DNA of 64,000 bases from Promethearchaeota archaeon (GCA_008080735.1 SHMW01000009.1:6883-70882); one strand, 5' to 3'. Positions 7,662 to 16,487 are shown, counted from the stretch's first letter. Program-made: numbers and translations. The notes: generated by a model not told the origin, from the letters alone.

Positions 7662-9926
7662 ATGTTAAAAGAATTTACAGAAGAAATCTTTACTAGATAT
7701 GGTTTAACTAAAGAAGATATTGAAGTTTACCTCGTTTACTTAAAGGTGCCGAGAGCGACGGTTTCTGAGGTCTATTTCTCCTTTGATGAGGAGGAAGATG
7801 AGATAGAATACCAGAAGGTTATCGACATCACTAATAAATTGGTAGAAAAAGGATTTTTAAAAGAAGTTGAGGGAATCGTAACAAGATATATACCTCTTGA
7901 GCCCTATTTTGAGTTATTTTATAAAGAATCCGAAACATTCAGAGATGAAATCGCAGACATTAAGGACAGAGTACTTACAGATCAATCAAATCGTTTCGAA
8001 AAATTAGAGGGAATTCAAAATCGCAGTATCGAAAAAGTTGAAAATGCAGTCAGTGAACAAATCAAATACTTTTTTGAAGATTCAGACGTAAAAAACAAGA
8101 ACAAAGAAAACAGAATTAACAACGCAAAGAATAAATTTACAGATACCGAAAAGAATCTCGAAACTAATCTCCACTCAATAATGGACTCATTAAATTCTGA
8201 CTTGAAAAATATTTCAAGTTCATTTGTCAAAAACAATGAGAATGAGATCAATCAAACAAAAGATGATCTTCAAGGATTAATTTCTGAGTTATTAGAGGAT
8301 TTTTCAAGCAGAATTAATGGACTTGAAACGGAAGTTAAGAAAGATTTGGATGAACATGTCGACCGCCATAAAACCATCGCAGGTGAACTCAAACCGAAGA
8401 TGGAGCTTATTTTGGAAAAATATCTTGATAGAATGGACAAGATTATCAAAGAATTGAAGGAAAAAATAGATACCTTGCTTGGTCGTCATATCGAACATCT
8501 CAGAAACACTACAGAAGTAATGCAAGAGGATTTGAAAAAAACCTTTGATAATAAGCATAGTGAAGTAAGAAAGCAAACGACAGAATTTAAAGATAGAACT
8601 GTTCAACTTATTGATAATTTATTGGAAATATCCGATCGCTTTACAGACTTATCTGATGATTTAGCAAGCAGGGGAACCGCATTTAAAGCGTTATTATTTG
8701 GGCAACATAAAAAATACAAAGCCCGATACGCTCAGGTAAAAGAAGATATTCTTACCTATTCAAAACCACTAAAAGAAGACTTTATTAGTGAAAGTGAAGG
8801 ATTTATAGAAACTGACGATTCAACAACCGAAGAAGTTAAATCAGAACTCACGGAAATAATTTCTAAAGAGAATACTAAATTGTCTGGAGAAACTACCGAA
8901 CTAAACCAAGAGGCACAACAAAAAGTTGATGCTCAACTTGAGAATTTAGCCACGGATTTGAATACTGAAATTGATGAGACGCTTCAGTCTGGAATTGATG
9001 ACTGTGCTGATACCACAGTGAAATTGAAAGATTCAGTAGAGAAATCATTTAAAGAACATAATGATAAATATGATGAATCAATTACACGGCATAAGGATGA
9101 GTCGTTACGACATTATACCGAATTTGACACAGAGATTAAGCGCAAAAATGAGAATTGGGTTAAAGATGTCGATTACAAATTCAATGATTCGAAGCGAAAT
9201 GTTTCTGATAAAATTAATGGACATATTACTGAATGGGATAATGAATCTGCAGAATTAAACAGCAATTTAAGTAATATGCTTGAAGACCACAAAACAAAAT
9301 ATAAAGAAAATGCCACAGAGCTACAAAATAGTCTTTCCAATACTACTAAGGAGAATACACAGAATACAAAGGACGCAATTGCCGATTTTACCTTAGAATT
9401 TATGAATTCCATTGATGATGCCACCGAAAAGGCGGAAACAAATGAAGAAAAGTTAATGGATATTTTTCAAGCGTCAAAAGCTATCCCAGAGATAGCGAAA
9501 ATAACCACTTGGCATACTGTGGGGAGAGAAGCATTGGTCTCCGCAATAAAAGATGCGGTCTATCGTACCAAATCCTCCATTATCATAGTCACACCAATCC
9601 CTGTACCGGAAGTATTACAAGTTATATCAGAATATGCATTCCAGAAAAAAGCTGCGCGTTTCATGCTTACAAGTAATTTTGATATGGACCAATACGGTAA
9701 TATTATTGGAAAAATGAAGCAATTAGGAAATATTCAATTCCGACAATTGGCTCAAGCAGGAGATTATTACGCCGTCACACGAGATGCCGAGGAAGTTATT
9801 ATTTGCCCGAACACAGATAAAGAGACCGAGATGATTAGCATCATTAGTAATCAAGATCAGTATGCGAAGCTCTACTCTCAGTTCATAGGACCAATATTCC
9901 AGGCAAATTCTCGCCCGATTAAATAA
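7662..9926 (+). CDS. TrmB-like winged-helix protein with ~500-residue coiled coil and PLD-like C-terminal domain
   Basis: 754 residues. Residues 1-95 resemble the TrmB N-terminal winged helix (a Leu-rich helix EIFTRYGLTKEDIEVYLVYL, then an HTH-like unit and a VEKGFLKEVEG wing). Residues about 100-605 are almost entirely charged heptad-like coil rich in Glu, Lys, Asp, Asn and Thr. Residues about 610-754 (AIPEIAKITTWHTVG, then SSIIIVTPIPVPEVL) look like the TrmB phospholipase-D-like effector domain, without an HKD catalytic motif. TrmB proteins bind DNA and sugars; here the two halves are held far apart by a rod that could reach 70 nm if continuous. Start confirmed by AAGGACGGAG seven bases upstream. 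No TM segment. Confidence 0.7.
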   Translation: MLKEFTEEIFTRYGLTKEDIEVYLVYLKVPRATVSEVYFSFDEEEDEIEYQKVIDITNKLVEKGFLKEVEGIVTRYIPLEPYFELFYKESETFRDEIADIKDRVLTDQSNRFEKLEGIQNRSIEKVENAVSEQIKYFFEDSDVKNKNKENRINNAKNKFTDTEKNLETNLHSIMDSLNSDLKNISSSFVKNNENEINQTKDDLQGLISELLEDFSSRINGLETEVKKDLDEHVDRHKTIAGELKPKMELILEKYLDRMDKIIKELKEKIDTLLGRHIEHLRNTTEVMQEDLKKTFDNKHSEVRKQTTEFKDRTVQLIDNLLEISDRFTDLSDDLASRGTAFKALLFGQHKKYKARYAQVKEDILTYSKPLKEDFISESEGFIETDDSTTEEVKSELTEIISKENTKLSGETTELNQEAQQKVDAQLENLATDLNTEIDETLQSGIDDCADTTVKLKDSVEKSFKEHNDKYDESITRHKDESLRHYTEFDTEIKRKNENWVKDVDYKFNDSKRNVSDKINGHITEWDNESAELNSNLSNMLEDHKTKYKENATELQNSLSNTTKENTQNTKDAIADFTLEFMNSIDDATEKAETNEEKLMDIFQASKAIPEIAKITTWHTVGREALVSAIKDAVYRTKSSIIIVTPIPVPEVLQVISEYAFQKKAARFMLTSNFDMDQYGNIIGKMKQLGNIQFRQLAQAGDYYAVTRDAEEVIICPNTDKETEMISIISNQDQYAKLYSQFIGPIFQANSRPIK

Positions 9927-10089
9927 TAATAAGCATCTTATTTCTTTATTTTTAATTTTCTTATATACTTAAAACTAGTTGTTCAAATTTATATTTTAAT
10001 TAGACAATTCAATTAAATGGTATAAGGAAAAAGAAATAATTAAAAATATTGAGAAATAGATGCCTCAAAAAGATAAATAAAATGAAATA

Positions 10090-11394
10090 TTAAGGTTTCG
10101 TAGTTTCATTCTCTTTCAATTGTTTTTGTAAAGCCTCTTCGTCATCATCTTCCGAATGTATCCTCTTAAGATCAACATCTGAATAGCCTGGAAGTTTGTT
10201 TATGATTCTCCTGGTGGAGTTCTTAATATCTTTGCTCGATGTGATGAATCGACCTACAATTAAAATATCGGCACCCATAGATAAGGCATCGTCCGCGGTT
10301 TCTGGGGTGATTCCCCCCGCAACTGCCACTAAGACTCGGTCTCTCCCGCTTGCGAGCTTATTTCCCGCATAGAGTTCTTTTATCTTGGGTACGAATCCCC
10401 ATTTTTTCTTTTGGGCCTCATCGCTCCCCGAAGTCGCTGTTGATTGTTCTGCATCGATACCTCGATGGAGGATCACTACGCGAGGTATTTGTTTCAACGA
10501 TTTTAACTTTTGAACAGGATCGGGAACTTCCATCATATCAATAATCCCGTCGATCCCCAATCTCTCCGCCTCTAAAAGAAATTTATCAATGGACGCACTG
10601 GAGGCTAAACCACTACACACTACACCATCAGCTCCCGCGTTGAATGCGTCATCGACTTCAAGTTTCCCTACATCTAATGTTTTAAGATCTGCTACGATAT
10701 ATTTATTAGGTTCTAACTCTCGAATGGTTGTAATAGCATCCATACCGTACTTCTTCAAAAAGGGGGTACCAGCTTCCAATATTATCCGGTCGCTTTTCGG
10801 TAAACGTTGGATTACTTTTGTTTGGTGTTCTATTGAAGGATGATCGAGTGCAACTTGAAGATAAGGCGGTCTCCACAATTTTGGCGCCTTGATCCCCGCA
10901 ACGGGGTGTTTTGCTCTATCTTTATCATAAAATATCTTTTCGATTGGAGGATAATTCTTAAGCGCTCTTCTAAGGGCCAATTTAACCGCACCATAATTAT
11001 ATTGATAGATTTTTCTATAATCATCCCCTTCTGGATGGATGAAGACGTTTACAATTATTACCCAGTCATCCAATTTATCCATCGGGATGATACTCTCTTC
11101 TACCGCGTCAGCAACTGCCTTTGCCACTGCAGACTGGGCGGGTCCGAAAATCTTATTCGCCTCTTCCATTTTTTTTATGGTAACCTTTGGAATAATTAGA
11201 GTTTGAGGCTTGGGAACTAAATTTGGACGGATAACCGCGAGTAGACTCCCATGGCCCACTGAAGGTTGGCTAAGACTCTGCGAAAATGCATACCCTACAG
11301 GTCCATCCTTAGAACCCACCATAACATCTACATGAGCCAGGTTTGGTGCGTCTCCAATTAAAGCTTCGCCAATGTAAAATTCAGTTTTTGGCAT
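10090..11394 (-). CDS. fae-hps: bifunctional formaldehyde-activating enzyme / 3-hexulose-6-phosphate synthase
   Basis: 434 residues, a known archaeal fusion. The N-terminal Fae domain (about 1-165) starts with GEALIGDAPNLAHVDVMVG, whose His21 corresponds to the catalytic His of Fae, and condenses formaldehyde with tetrahydromethanopterin. The C-terminal Hps domain (about 175-405) is a TIM barrel with the DLKTLD and NAGADGVVCSG motifs and joins formaldehyde to ribulose 5-phosphate, or runs in reverse to make ribulose 5-phosphate from hexulose 6-phosphate. In archaea lacking the oxidative pentose pathway the reverse reaction supplies pentoses. No separate Phi isomerase is in the window. A charged tail (405-434) is not part of either family core. 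Confidence 0.95.
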   Translation of the reverse strand: MPKTEFYIGEALIGDAPNLAHVDVMVGSKDGPVGYAFSQSLSQPSVGHGSLLAVIRPNLVPKPQTLIIPKVTIKKMEEANKIFGPAQSAVAKAVADAVEESIIPMDKLDDWVIIVNVFIHPEGDDYRKIYQYNYGAVKLALRRALKNYPPIEKIFYDKDRAKHPVAGIKAPKLWRPPYLQVALDHPSIEHQTKVIQRLPKSDRIILEAGTPFLKKYGMDAITTIRELEPNKYIVADLKTLDVGKLEVDDAFNAGADGVVCSGLASSASIDKFLLEAERLGIDGIIDMMEVPDPVQKLKSLKQIPRVVILHRGIDAEQSTATSGSDEAQKKKWGFVPKIKELYAGNKLASGRDRVLVAVAGGITPETADDALSMGADILIVGRFITSSKDIKNSTRRIINKLPGYSDVDLKRIHSEDDDEEALQKQLKENETTKP

Positions 11395-11516
11395 AATTAA
11401 TTACAAATTACTTTGGTTATTTTAATTTATTAATAATGTAAGCTCTATTTTAATAAAAATGTATATCGTTCTCGTATTACAATTAATCTAAGGTAATATT
11501 ATCTATTAAATTAATG

Positions 11517-12857
11517 TTAATCCATGAAGGAGGTTTCGATGTCTTTAGCTTCTTGGAGCATCTCTTTTAGTTGAGAATAAGAGAGATCTTTAGTTTCAAA
11601 GATGATGTGCTCACAATCATACTTGGTGAAATCGTGTTCTATTATGTTTATCCCGAATTCCTCCCTCTCAGTCCATAATCGTGATCCAGGATAAGGGGTG
11701 GCAACGAAATAATTTATTGTATCTTCTTCAGTTAAAGGCAACTGTTTAATATAGTCTAAGGTTTTCCGAAAGGTTTGTTCGGTCTCTCCCGGTAATCCAA
11801 GCACGAAATAGGCTTGTACGGGAATATCATATTTCTTTAGGTGTTCCAATCCTTTTTTAACCTTATGGGGATCTTGGTACTTGAAATTCTTCCTTAACAC
11901 CTCTTTGCTGGCGGATTCTATCCCAGTGGCAATAACCTGACAGCCAGATTTTTGTAGTAATCGGACGTGCTTCGGAGATAGATTATCCACTCGTAGTTCA
12001 CAACCCCAAGGAATTTGAAGATAAGTGTTTTGAAGTAGAGTGCATAATTTCTCGAAAAAGGTGAGATTGAGGTTTATATTATCATAAAAATTGATAAACT
12101 CATAGGTCTGCATCGATTTAATATCGCGAATCTCAGCATCGATCGACTGAAGGCTGCGTAAGCGGGTAGACTTAAATAATTGCTGACGAGAACAAAAAGA
12201 GCATTGATTCGGACATCCTCGATTGATGATAATGTTCGCGACGGTATAATAAAAATTGACAGGCCGAAGCTTATAGCGGGCTGGAAGCGGTAAAGTATTA
12301 AGATCAATTATTTCAGATTGATTTCCTGTATATTCATATTTTCCTCTCGAATTTATATACGCGAGATTAGGAATTTTCCGTATTTTCTGTTCAATATTCA
12401 TCAAATCTTGATGAGTAATATTATTTGATTTAATGAGTTGCATCAACTTAGGCAGCGAGATCTCTGCTTCTCCGACAACTATTAAATCAATTATTTTATC
12501 TTTTTCGTAATCACGTTTTAAGATTTGTTTGGAAAGAAAGGATACGTGTGCTCCGCCAAATATAATTATTTTTTTGGGAGATTTTCGTCTAATAATTCGA
12601 GCATAATCCATTGCTTTTTGAAAATTATTCGTTAGGGATGTGATTCCAATAATATGATGGGAAGATGAATAATCTATAAGCGCGCTTTTGACGGCAGCTT
12701 TACTCACATGGAGGTATTGTTCTAAATCAAGCAATTCTACCTCAAAATCATATTCATGAAGAATTGCTGCTAAGTAAAGAAGTCCACTATTTGGCTCTCG
12801 AAAAAAATGAGTATCTTGTTCAGTAGGTTTAGTCGTTTTTGGATTTATGAAAAGCAT
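11517..12857 (-). CDS. B12-binding-domain radical SAM protein
   Basis: 446 residues. Residues about 15-145 form a cobalamin-binding-like Rossmann domain (AAILHEYDFEVELLDLE, IFGGAHVSF, VVGEAE), and residues about 200-420 a radical SAM barrel with the C-x3-C-x2-C cluster motif at Cys215, Cys219 and Cys222 (NRGCPNQCSFCSR). The family includes methyltransferases and ring-forming enzymes such as P-methylases, hopanoid methylases and BchE; the substrate is not predictable. It lies 13 bases downstream of the gelsolin-like gene on the same strand, so the two are probably co-transcribed. Confidence 0.85.
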   Translation of the reverse strand: MLFINPKTTKPTEQDTHFFREPNSGLLYLAAILHEYDFEVELLDLEQYLHVSKAAVKSALIDYSSSHHIIGITSLTNNFQKAMDYARIIRRKSPKKIIIFGGAHVSFLSKQILKRDYEKDKIIDLIVVGEAEISLPKLMQLIKSNNITHQDLMNIEQKIRKIPNLAYINSRGKYEYTGNQSEIIDLNTLPLPARYKLRPVNFYYTVANIIINRGCPNQCSFCSRQQLFKSTRLRSLQSIDAEIRDIKSMQTYEFINFYDNINLNLTFFEKLCTLLQNTYLQIPWGCELRVDNLSPKHVRLLQKSGCQVIATGIESASKEVLRKNFKYQDPHKVKKGLEHLKKYDIPVQAYFVLGLPGETEQTFRKTLDYIKQLPLTEEDTINYFVATPYPGSRLWTEREEFGINIIEHDFTKYDCEHIIFETKDLSYSQLKEMLQEAKDIETSFMD

Positions 12858-12870
12858 GTTTTTTTATCGT

Positions 12871-13671
12871 CTATTCTTTTGGGGGATTATCCGGAATCTC
12901 AAACGCATTTTCCAGTTCACTGATTTCTCTCGATTGGTTTAAGCGTTCATCGGGAAGGACGGGAATATCTAGGTGTATTGGCTCTCTCTGATCATCTCTG
13001 TGAATAAACAACTCTATTCCTTGTAGCTGCCTTCGATTAATAAGTATTCTTGTGGAGTATGATCTATCATCAAAAAAAGTAAATCCATCATTTAATCGAC
13101 CCAATTTAACGGTCTTTTTGGTAGTTTCTTGCTTGGGAATCATATTTTTAATTTTCTTCTCGTCTGTATATATATTTACCCCAGAGATTAGAAACTTTCT
13201 AATGAAGTTCTCTGGTTTTGGAATCTGGTCAATATTTTCAATAGCATTCTTAATTTTTAGCCCAGGATGAACTGATAACTCTTGTGGTTCAAACCTCCCC
13301 ATTGATTCTTCCGAAAAGTCCTCTTCTGTTATTTCTTTTGCCCTTCCGGGACCGATAGATTTCGCTAATACTCCTTTAAATGTCTTATTATCTTTCGTAT
13401 ACTGATTTAAAGAAAAAATCCGATAGAATAATCGTAATTGTTTTCTTAATTCTCCCGCGAGAATTCCGCCAAATATTTGTAATTTAAAGGAGCTTTTAGT
13501 GCCATTATAGACCCAAATCCGTTTTTCATCGTGGTCAACTAAGAGAAAGACACGGTCCGAAGAATCTTCATTAATTATATCTGAAACTCTTTCTATTCCT
13601 TGTTGATTCGTCAATTCTCTCGTTTTCATATAGGGAAATTTTTTTAGCTCAATCGCTTCAAATATTTGCAT
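12871..13671 (-). CDS. uncharacterised protein with gelsolin-like N-terminal segment
   Basis: 266 residues. The segment at about 43-85 (RVFLLVDHDEKRIWVYNGTK, then a hydrophobic helix) matches the gelsolin/ADF-fold pattern: a strand ending in D-x-x-x-x-x-I-W-V-x-x-G, then Ser and a long helix. Asgard genomes are known to encode gelsolin-domain proteins that act on their own actins; membership here is inference from a short pattern. Residues about 140-240 are a second, unrecognised region. Gelsolin-like folds also occur in non-actin proteins, so the cytoskeletal role is unproven. It is the first gene of a likely operon with the radical SAM protein, divergent from S6e across 254 bases. Confidence 0.5.
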   Translation of the reverse strand: MQIFEAIELKKFPYMKTRELTNQQGIERVSDIINEDSSDRVFLLVDHDEKRIWVYNGTKSSFKLQIFGGILAGELRKQLRLFYRIFSLNQYTKDNKTFKGVLAKSIGPGRAKEITEEDFSEESMGRFEPQELSVHPGLKIKNAIENIDQIPKPENFIRKFLISGVNIYTDEKKIKNMIPKQETTKKTVKLGRLNDGFTFFDDRSYSTRILINRRQLQGIELFIHRDDQREPIHLDIPVLPDERLNQSREISELENAFEIPDNPPKE

Positions 13672-13925
13672 AGGATATCAAATTCTTCTTTCTATAGATT
13701 TAGTAATTTTTTCAATTTAAAAGTTTTTTTCCATTACAAAATTTTCCAATCGATTTTCATCGTATAATTAGAAATATGTTCTAAACCCAATACCTTAGTA
13801 TTTTTTTCTAAAATACCTTCCAGAGAATATAGATGAAACACACTCTCAGTTGCCAGATTAATAAAATATTTATATTTTCATACATTTTTAAAGATAGTTT
13901 AATATTTACCAGATTGGTAATATCA

Positions 13926-14330
13926 ATGTCAGAGAAAACAGTCTACAAGCTAAATATATCTGCTCCCGATGGCGAGTTTAAGTCGCAATCGAGAAAAATA
14001 ACGTTGGATGAGAACCGATTCAGTCGATTGGAAGGGCTCAAAATTGGTGAAACTGTGCGCGGAGGGCTTATTGGGTTTGCGAATTATGAATTTGTGATTA
14101 CAGGAGGGTCTGATTCCAGCGGATTCCCAATGCGAAAAGACATCCATGGACCGGTAAAAAGAAAAATTTTAGTATCGAAAAGATCTACGGGTTATCATCC
14201 AGAGCGGAAAGGGCAAAAGCGGAGAAAAACAGTGAGAGGGGATGAAATCACAGCCGATATGACGCTGGTAAACCTTAAAGTCACAAAATTTGGAGAAGCT
14301 GAATTATTTAACCCAAGCGAAGAGGAATAA
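13926..14330 (+). CDS. rps6e: 30S ribosomal protein S6e
   Basis: 134 residues from the ATG at 13926, the start that matches the family N-terminus (YKLNISAPDG). An upstream in-frame ATG at 13833 would add 31 hydrophobic residues not found in S6e and is rejected. The conserved GGSDSSGFPMRKDIHGP stretch and basic RKGQKRRKTVRG region are diagnostic. TATA-like sequence lies about 55 bases upstream. It opens a cluster with L24e and Rpo10; in many archaea S6e lies close to L7Ae-S28e-L24e, as here. Confidence 0.97.
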   Translation: MSEKTVYKLNISAPDGEFKSQSRKITLDENRFSRLEGLKIGETVRGGLIGFANYEFVITGGSDSSGFPMRKDIHGPVKRKILVSKRSTGYHPERKGQKRRKTVRGDEITADMTLVNLKVTKFGEAELFNPSEEE

Positions 14331-14372
14331 ATACGAATAATTCATTAGAAAAAACATAAAAAGTGATTAGAC

Positions 14373-14555
14373 ATGCCAAAAACGCAAAATTGTTCTTTTT
14401 GCCAATATCAGATTCCCATCGGACGAGGATTAATGTACGTAAAGCGAGATGGTACAATATTGCATTTCTGTTCGAATAAATGCCGAAAAGCAATGTTAAA
14501 TCAGAAAAAAAATCCAAGAAAGACGAGATGGACTAAGGTCTATGGCCAAGAATAA
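14373..14555 (+). CDS. rpl24e: 50S ribosomal protein L24e
   Basis: 60 residues, normal for archaeal L24e. It has the zinc-binding CSFC...HFCSNKC four-Cys arrangement and the RKTRWTKVY signature near the C-terminus. It lies 42 bases after S6e on the same strand and is probably co-transcribed. L24e sits on the large subunit near the factor-binding region. Confidence 0.97.
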   Translation: MPKTQNCSFCQYQIPIGRGLMYVKRDGTILHFCSNKCRKAMLNQKKNPRKTRWTKVYGQE

Positions 14556-14755
14556 AATTTCTCGTTTAGTCCATTATTATATTAAAAACTTCTTGGAATT
14601 TGATTTAAATTCGAGACCTTCTCTTCATTACTTTTAGTAATCTAAATAAAACTATATATCTTAATCACACAATTCAATAAAATATTTTAGGAATAGATCA
14701 TTTCTAAACTTAGAATATTATATATTTTGCATCATTATTTTTGAGAATACTCACC

Positions 14756-14956
14756 ATGATAATACCTATTAGATGCTTTTCTTGTGGAAAACTAATTGCT
14801 GACGCATATAAACCGTATAAGGAATATTTAGAAAAAGGAGAAAGTTCCGAGAAAGCATTTGAGGAGTTAGGAATTAAACGATTTTGTTGTAAACGCTGCA
14901 TTATCTCACATGTAGATTTGATTGACGATTTACTCAAATTTCCTCGCTTACAATAA
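14756..14956 (+). CDS. rpo10: DNA-directed RNA polymerase subunit Rpo10 (RpoN/RPB10)
   Basis: 66 residues from the ATG at 14756, matching the invariant family start MIIPIRCFSCGK. An ATG at 14741 would add five residues and is rejected. The zinc ligands are CFSC at the N-terminus and RFCCKRC later, the atypical CX2C...CC form of RPB10, followed by HVDLIDDLL. The subunit helps assemble the Rpo3-Rpo11 platform. The 200 bases upstream include a TATA-like tatatatc element, so it may have its own promoter. Confidence 0.96.
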   Translation: MIIPIRCFSCGKLIADAYKPYKEYLEKGESSEKAFEELGIKRFCCKRCIISHVDLIDDLLKFPRLQ

Positions 14957-14996
14957 ACTCATTTATATTTGTAATTTTCAGCTGATTTTTCAAAGT

Positions 14997-15176
14997 TTAG
15001 GTTTTCTCAGACCTATTTATTTTCAATGAGCAATCATCATCCCCCTCACATCCCGTATTAAATCCTGTATTGAATTTCTCAGATTGACATTGAGGGCAGA
15101 TGGGTTTACCATGATATTCTCCTTCACCTTGAAAGATAAAAGAAGTAGATTTTCCACAAAAAATACAGTTTTTCAT
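14997..15176 (-). CDS. small zinc-ribbon protein, 59 residues
   Basis: This ORF is below common length cut-offs but looks real. It starts MKNCIFCGKS, has CPQC at residues 27-30 forming a two-knuckle zinc ribbon (Cys4, Cys7, Cys27, Cys30), and two more Cys (43, 49) in a GCEGDDDCS loop, then stops at 14997-14999. It lies tail to tail with Rpo10 (40 bases apart). The function is unknown; small zinc ribbons beside polymerase genes are often nucleic-acid or protein-contact modules, but that is only analogy. Confidence 0.6.
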   Translation of the reverse strand: MKNCIFCGKSTSFIFQGEGEYHGKPICPQCQSEKFNTGFNTGCEGDDDCSLKINRSEKT

Positions 15177-15240
15177 AATCTATGAAATAATAGGTTCATA
15201 TTTATTCTTTTGAGTTTTAAGAGATAAAAAAAAAGACAAT

Positions 15241-15715
15241 GAACTACCAGCCCCTAAAGGAGCAGGATTCTTGCTTTCTTGACCACCGCTCCTAAAGGGT
15301 GTCTTACAAGATCTCCACAAGCGTAACTTCCCGTAGTCCCTATGGTAGGTCATGAAATGGTGGTGATACCTCTTTCCTCTAAGAGGCGTATTCCTTTTTT
15401 CTCAATCTTGGTAGAAGGATTCTTATCTCGGTGATGATACGTGCCACATTCGATTTCCACCACCTCTGCCTCAAAATTATCTGCTAGTTTAACAACTCTT
15501 GTTTTTAGAGCTTCACTCCTCCCGATCTCTTTTATACACACGGACTGACGGTATTTTCTATAAGGATTAGGTGATAGATGAGAGAATAGACTCTATAGGG
15601 CTCTTTTCGATATTCCATTATGGAATTATTACCTTAGATTGGATAAAAAGGAAATCACTGCTTGAGTTTGTCATTTTTACACGCATTTATTCATGCCCTA
15701 AAGGACATGGCTTTC
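15241..15715 (-). mobile_element. internally deleted IS200/IS605-type TnpB element
   Basis: A roughly 475-base element read on the minus strand. Near one end is the hairpin CATGCCCTAAAGGACATG (15692-15709; transposon sense reads CCTTTAGG at its core) followed by an ATG-led peptide resembling a TnpB N-terminus (MRVKMTN). Near the other end is GCCCCTAAAGGAGC (15250-15263), again with the CCTTTAGG-type stem-loop typical of IS605 ends. Between them only the last ~95 codons of tnpB remain. No tnpA is present. It sits between Rpo10 and L7Ae. The exact ends cannot be set without a second copy. Confidence 0.6.
15254..15541 (-). pseudogene. tnpB C-terminal fragment (RNA-guided nuclease, decayed)
   Basis: Reading from 15541, the frame gives IECGTYHHRDKNPSTKI, matching the TnpB zinc-knuckle remnant and third RuvC motif (Cys-Gly, then the catalytic Asp of the D-R-D-x-N type), followed by a Leu/Glu-rich helix. 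An in-frame TGA at 15350-15352 interrupts the reading. The same frame continues TIGTTGSYACGDLVRHPLGA to a TAG at 15254-15256, the characteristic TnpB tail. The first two RuvC motifs and the recognition domain are missing, so it cannot be an active nuclease. RKYRQSV coding traces just upstream suggest an internal deletion. Confidence 0.6.
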
Positions 15716-15790
15716 TGCGAAAAAAATGGTAAAAAATTTTATTTATTATAAGTCATTATACTCTCTATCTAAACTCGATGATTAATGAGA

Positions 15791-15800
15791 ATATTTTATA
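15791..15800 (+). promoter_or_regulatory. TATA-like element of the L7Ae-S28e unit
   Basis: atattttata lies about 25-30 bases before the L7Ae ATG at 15825, so transcription would begin almost at the start codon (near-leaderless). There is no strong Shine-Dalgarno sequence before L7Ae, which agrees. It also lies outside the TnpB remnant, so the insertion did not remove the promoter. Confidence 0.35.
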
Positions 15801-15824
15801 CAATATTTGAATGAGATGATATAA

Positions 15825-16190
15825 ATGAGTTATGTAAAATTTAAAACACCGGAAAAATTACAAGATCAAGTAAAACAAGGGTTAAATCAAATCGCCCAAG
15901 CAAGAGATTCGAAGATCAGAAAAGGAATGAACGAAACAACTAAAAGTATTGAACGTGGGACTGCGAAATTGGTAATAATGGCAGAAGATGTCACACCACC
16001 CGAAATTTTGTTTCATATTCCCATCCTTTGCGATGAGAAGGGTGTGCCCTATGGATATGTATCCAGCCAGCAAGATTTAGGAAACGCGGTTAGAATTAAT
16101 GTGAGCTCTTCTGCTGTGGCTGTTGAGGATGCTGGATCTGAGAATAATGTATTATCTGATTTAGTTGATAAACTGAAGAATTTAAAATAA
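15825..16190 (+). CDS. rpl7ae: 50S ribosomal protein L7Ae (kink-turn RNA-binding protein)
   Basis: 121 residues, the normal archaeal length. The GMNETTKSIERGTAKLVIMA segment is the RNA-contact signature (NEttK) of the L7Ae/L30e/Gadd45 family, followed by AEDVTPPEI and the C-terminal VSSSAVAV strand. L7Ae binds kink-turns in 23S rRNA and also serves box C/D and H/ACA RNPs and RNase P. It is followed 32 bases later by S28e in the same direction. Confidence 0.97.
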   Translation: MSYVKFKTPEKLQDQVKQGLNQIAQARDSKIRKGMNETTKSIERGTAKLVIMAEDVTPPEILFHIPILCDEKGVPYGYVSSQQDLGNAVRINVSSSAVAVEDAGSENNVLSDLVDKLKNLK

Positions 16191-16222
16191 TAATCTAAAT
16201 TGCTAAGGAGCCGTGTGGTAAA

Positions 16223-16462
16223 ATGTCAAGCAAAGATAAAAGCCAATTTACAGAGGATGATTCCATCCCAGCTCAAGTTATCCAAGTTGTTGGACGAACG
16301 GGGTTGACAGGAGAAATCAATCAAATTAAAGTACGGATTTTAGAAGGTCCAGATAAAAATAGAATTCTGACGCGAAACGTGAAAGGTCCTGTTCGGGAGG
16401 ATGACGTAGTACTCCTAAGAGAAGTTGAGAGAGAAGCACGAAAAATAAGAAAAAGACGATAA
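16223..16462 (+). CDS. rps28e: 30S ribosomal protein S28e
   Basis: 79 residues with the OB-fold S28e signature [21 protein letters not shown] and the C-terminal [16 protein letters not shown]...EREAR. Preceded by AAGGAG about ten bases upstream (aaggagccgtgtggtaaa), giving a clear ribosome-binding site in the L7Ae-S28e unit. Confidence 0.97.
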   Translation: MSSKDKSQFTEDDSIPAQVIQVVGRTGLTGEINQIKVRILEGPDKNRILTRNVKGPVREDDVVLLREVEREARKIRKRR

Positions 16463-16487
16463 AATTAATTGCCACGCATCATAGATT

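Noticed and set aside
10840..11199. 119-codon plus-strand ORF
   Set aside because: Antisense to fae-hps; no motif and biased composition.
13833..13925. N-terminal extension of S6e
   Set aside because: The added hydrophobic residues do not occur in S6e and the ATG at 13926 matches the family start.
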